The notes beneath the pieces are model-generated. The model saw nothing but the letters and a program-made list of their open reading frames with translations. It searched no databases and was not told the DNA's origin. A stretch of DNA of 5,701 nucleotides. Source: Candidatus Woesearchaeota archaeon. GTDB lineage: Archaea > Nanobdellota > Nanobdellia > SCGC-AAA011-G17 > VGLX01. Position 1 is the stretch's first letter, and every line of letters starts with the position of its first letter. The position numbers were made by a program, and so were the translations under genes. The DNA lies in the NCBI GenBank assembly GCA_016866645.1, contig VGLX01000100.1:1-5701 (forward strand), given 5' to 3'. Positions 5,472 through 5,701 of this stretch are shown here, piece by piece.

Positions 5472-5701
5472 ATGGGTAAGCCTAAACTGAGGCTTAACCC
5501 TAGGGTGGATTCGATAAGGAGTAGAGTTTTGCTGGAGAAAGGGACCGAGCTTTTGCTTTCGGTTGCCCTTTTGTTCCCGCCACCAGTGCAGAACCTTGGA
5601 AGAGGTAGAAGATCGTTCGATTACAGAATCGTTCTGGTCTTGGCTCTTCTTAGGGTCCTGCTGCGGAAGCGGTACTCAGACTACGAATCTGAGATGCGCT
5701 T
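5472..5701 (+). CDS. Probable IS transposase, N-terminal part (runs off right edge)
   Basis: The frame is open for 76 codons to the window end. It starts MGKPKLRLNP, then has a helical stretch (GTELLLSVALLF) and a basic RGRRSFDYR segment leading into IVLVLALLRVLLRKRYSDYE. The pattern GR-basic-x-Y/D-YR followed by a leucine-rich helix and YxDxE is typical of the N-terminal DNA-binding region of IS4/IS5-type DDE transposases; the catalytic domain lies outside the window. The start is fixed by an in-frame TAG at 5466-5468, two codons before the ATG. No SD is visible. GC of the last 180 bases is about 51%, higher than the neighbouring 252-aa gene (about 38% in a sampled stretch), and the use of CTT/TTG/CTG differs from it, which fits a mobile element. 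The exact IS family and the left terminal inverted repeat cannot be fixed because the right end is missing. Confidence 0.6.
   Translation, partial: MGKPKLRLNPRVDSIRSRVLLEKGTELLLSVALLFPPPVQNLGRGRRSFDYRIVLVLALLRVLLRKRYSDYESEMR
5474..5500 (+). repeat. Inverted repeat overlapping the transposase start codon
   Basis: GGGTAAGCCT (5474-5483) and AGGCTTAACCC (5490-5500) form a 10-bp stem with one bulged A and a 6-nt loop AAACTG. The stem begins at the last base of the ATG. An alternative pairing of TAGGGT (5466-5471) with ACCCTA (5497-5502) would enclose the ATG itself. Such hairpins at transposase starts can limit translation from transcripts that read in from outside; that role is inferred here. 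Confidence 0.55.

Noticed and set aside
1..5701. CRISPR arrays, tRNA or rRNA genes, toxin-antitoxin or defence systems
   Set aside because: No regularly spaced repeats, no tRNA-like cloverleaf and no recognisable defence protein were seen; nearly all of the window is coding.

Overview
The window looks archaeal, based on the upstream regions. Three intergenic stretches carry archaeal-type BRE/TATA elements with a common AAA-N3-TTATATA core. The 252-aa gene has its TATA box about 31 nt before the ATG and no Shine-Dalgarno (SD), as expected for leaderless or near-leaderless transcription. The other genes use SD sequences behind leaders of about 30 nt. GC is about 40-45% in most of the window and rises to about 51% in the last 180 bases. 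I cannot name the lineage from this sequence. The small genome-fragment style, a secreted TPR protein and short intergenic gaps would fit a euryarchaeal or DPANN-type genome, but that is a guess.

Layout from left to right. (1) On the minus strand, positions 171 to 1 hold the first 57 codons of an unrecognised protein that runs off the left edge. It starts 2 nt after the stop of the next gene. (2) Positions 2069-174 (minus) encode a complete 631-aa AMP-forming long-chain acyl-CoA synthetase with a strong SD and its own TATA-like element. (3) Positions 4264-2156 (minus) encode a 702-aa exported protein with a signal peptide, a single EF-hand/dockerin-like calcium loop, a transglutaminase-like Cys-His-Asp core and a TPR-rich C-terminal half. 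(4) A 120-bp divergent intergenic region holds promoters for both sides. (5) Positions 4385-5143 (plus) encode a 252-aa unrecognised protein with a predicted two-helix membrane hairpin. (6) Positions 5348-5178 (minus) encode a 56-aa protein with a strong SD and TATA box; it is convergent with gene 5. (7) Positions 5472-5701 (plus) are the start of a probable DDE transposase of an insertion sequence that continues past the right edge. A hairpin overlaps its start codon.

The acyl-CoA synthetase and the partial left-hand gene probably form a translationally coupled pair. The exported transglutaminase/TPR gene lies 86 nt upstream of the synthetase on the same strand, but each has a candidate promoter, so a joint operon is possible and not shown. 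No complete, recognisable multi-gene system can be demonstrated here. The most distinctive items are the domain combination of the 702-aa exported protein, the small 56-aa gene, and the shared promoter element.
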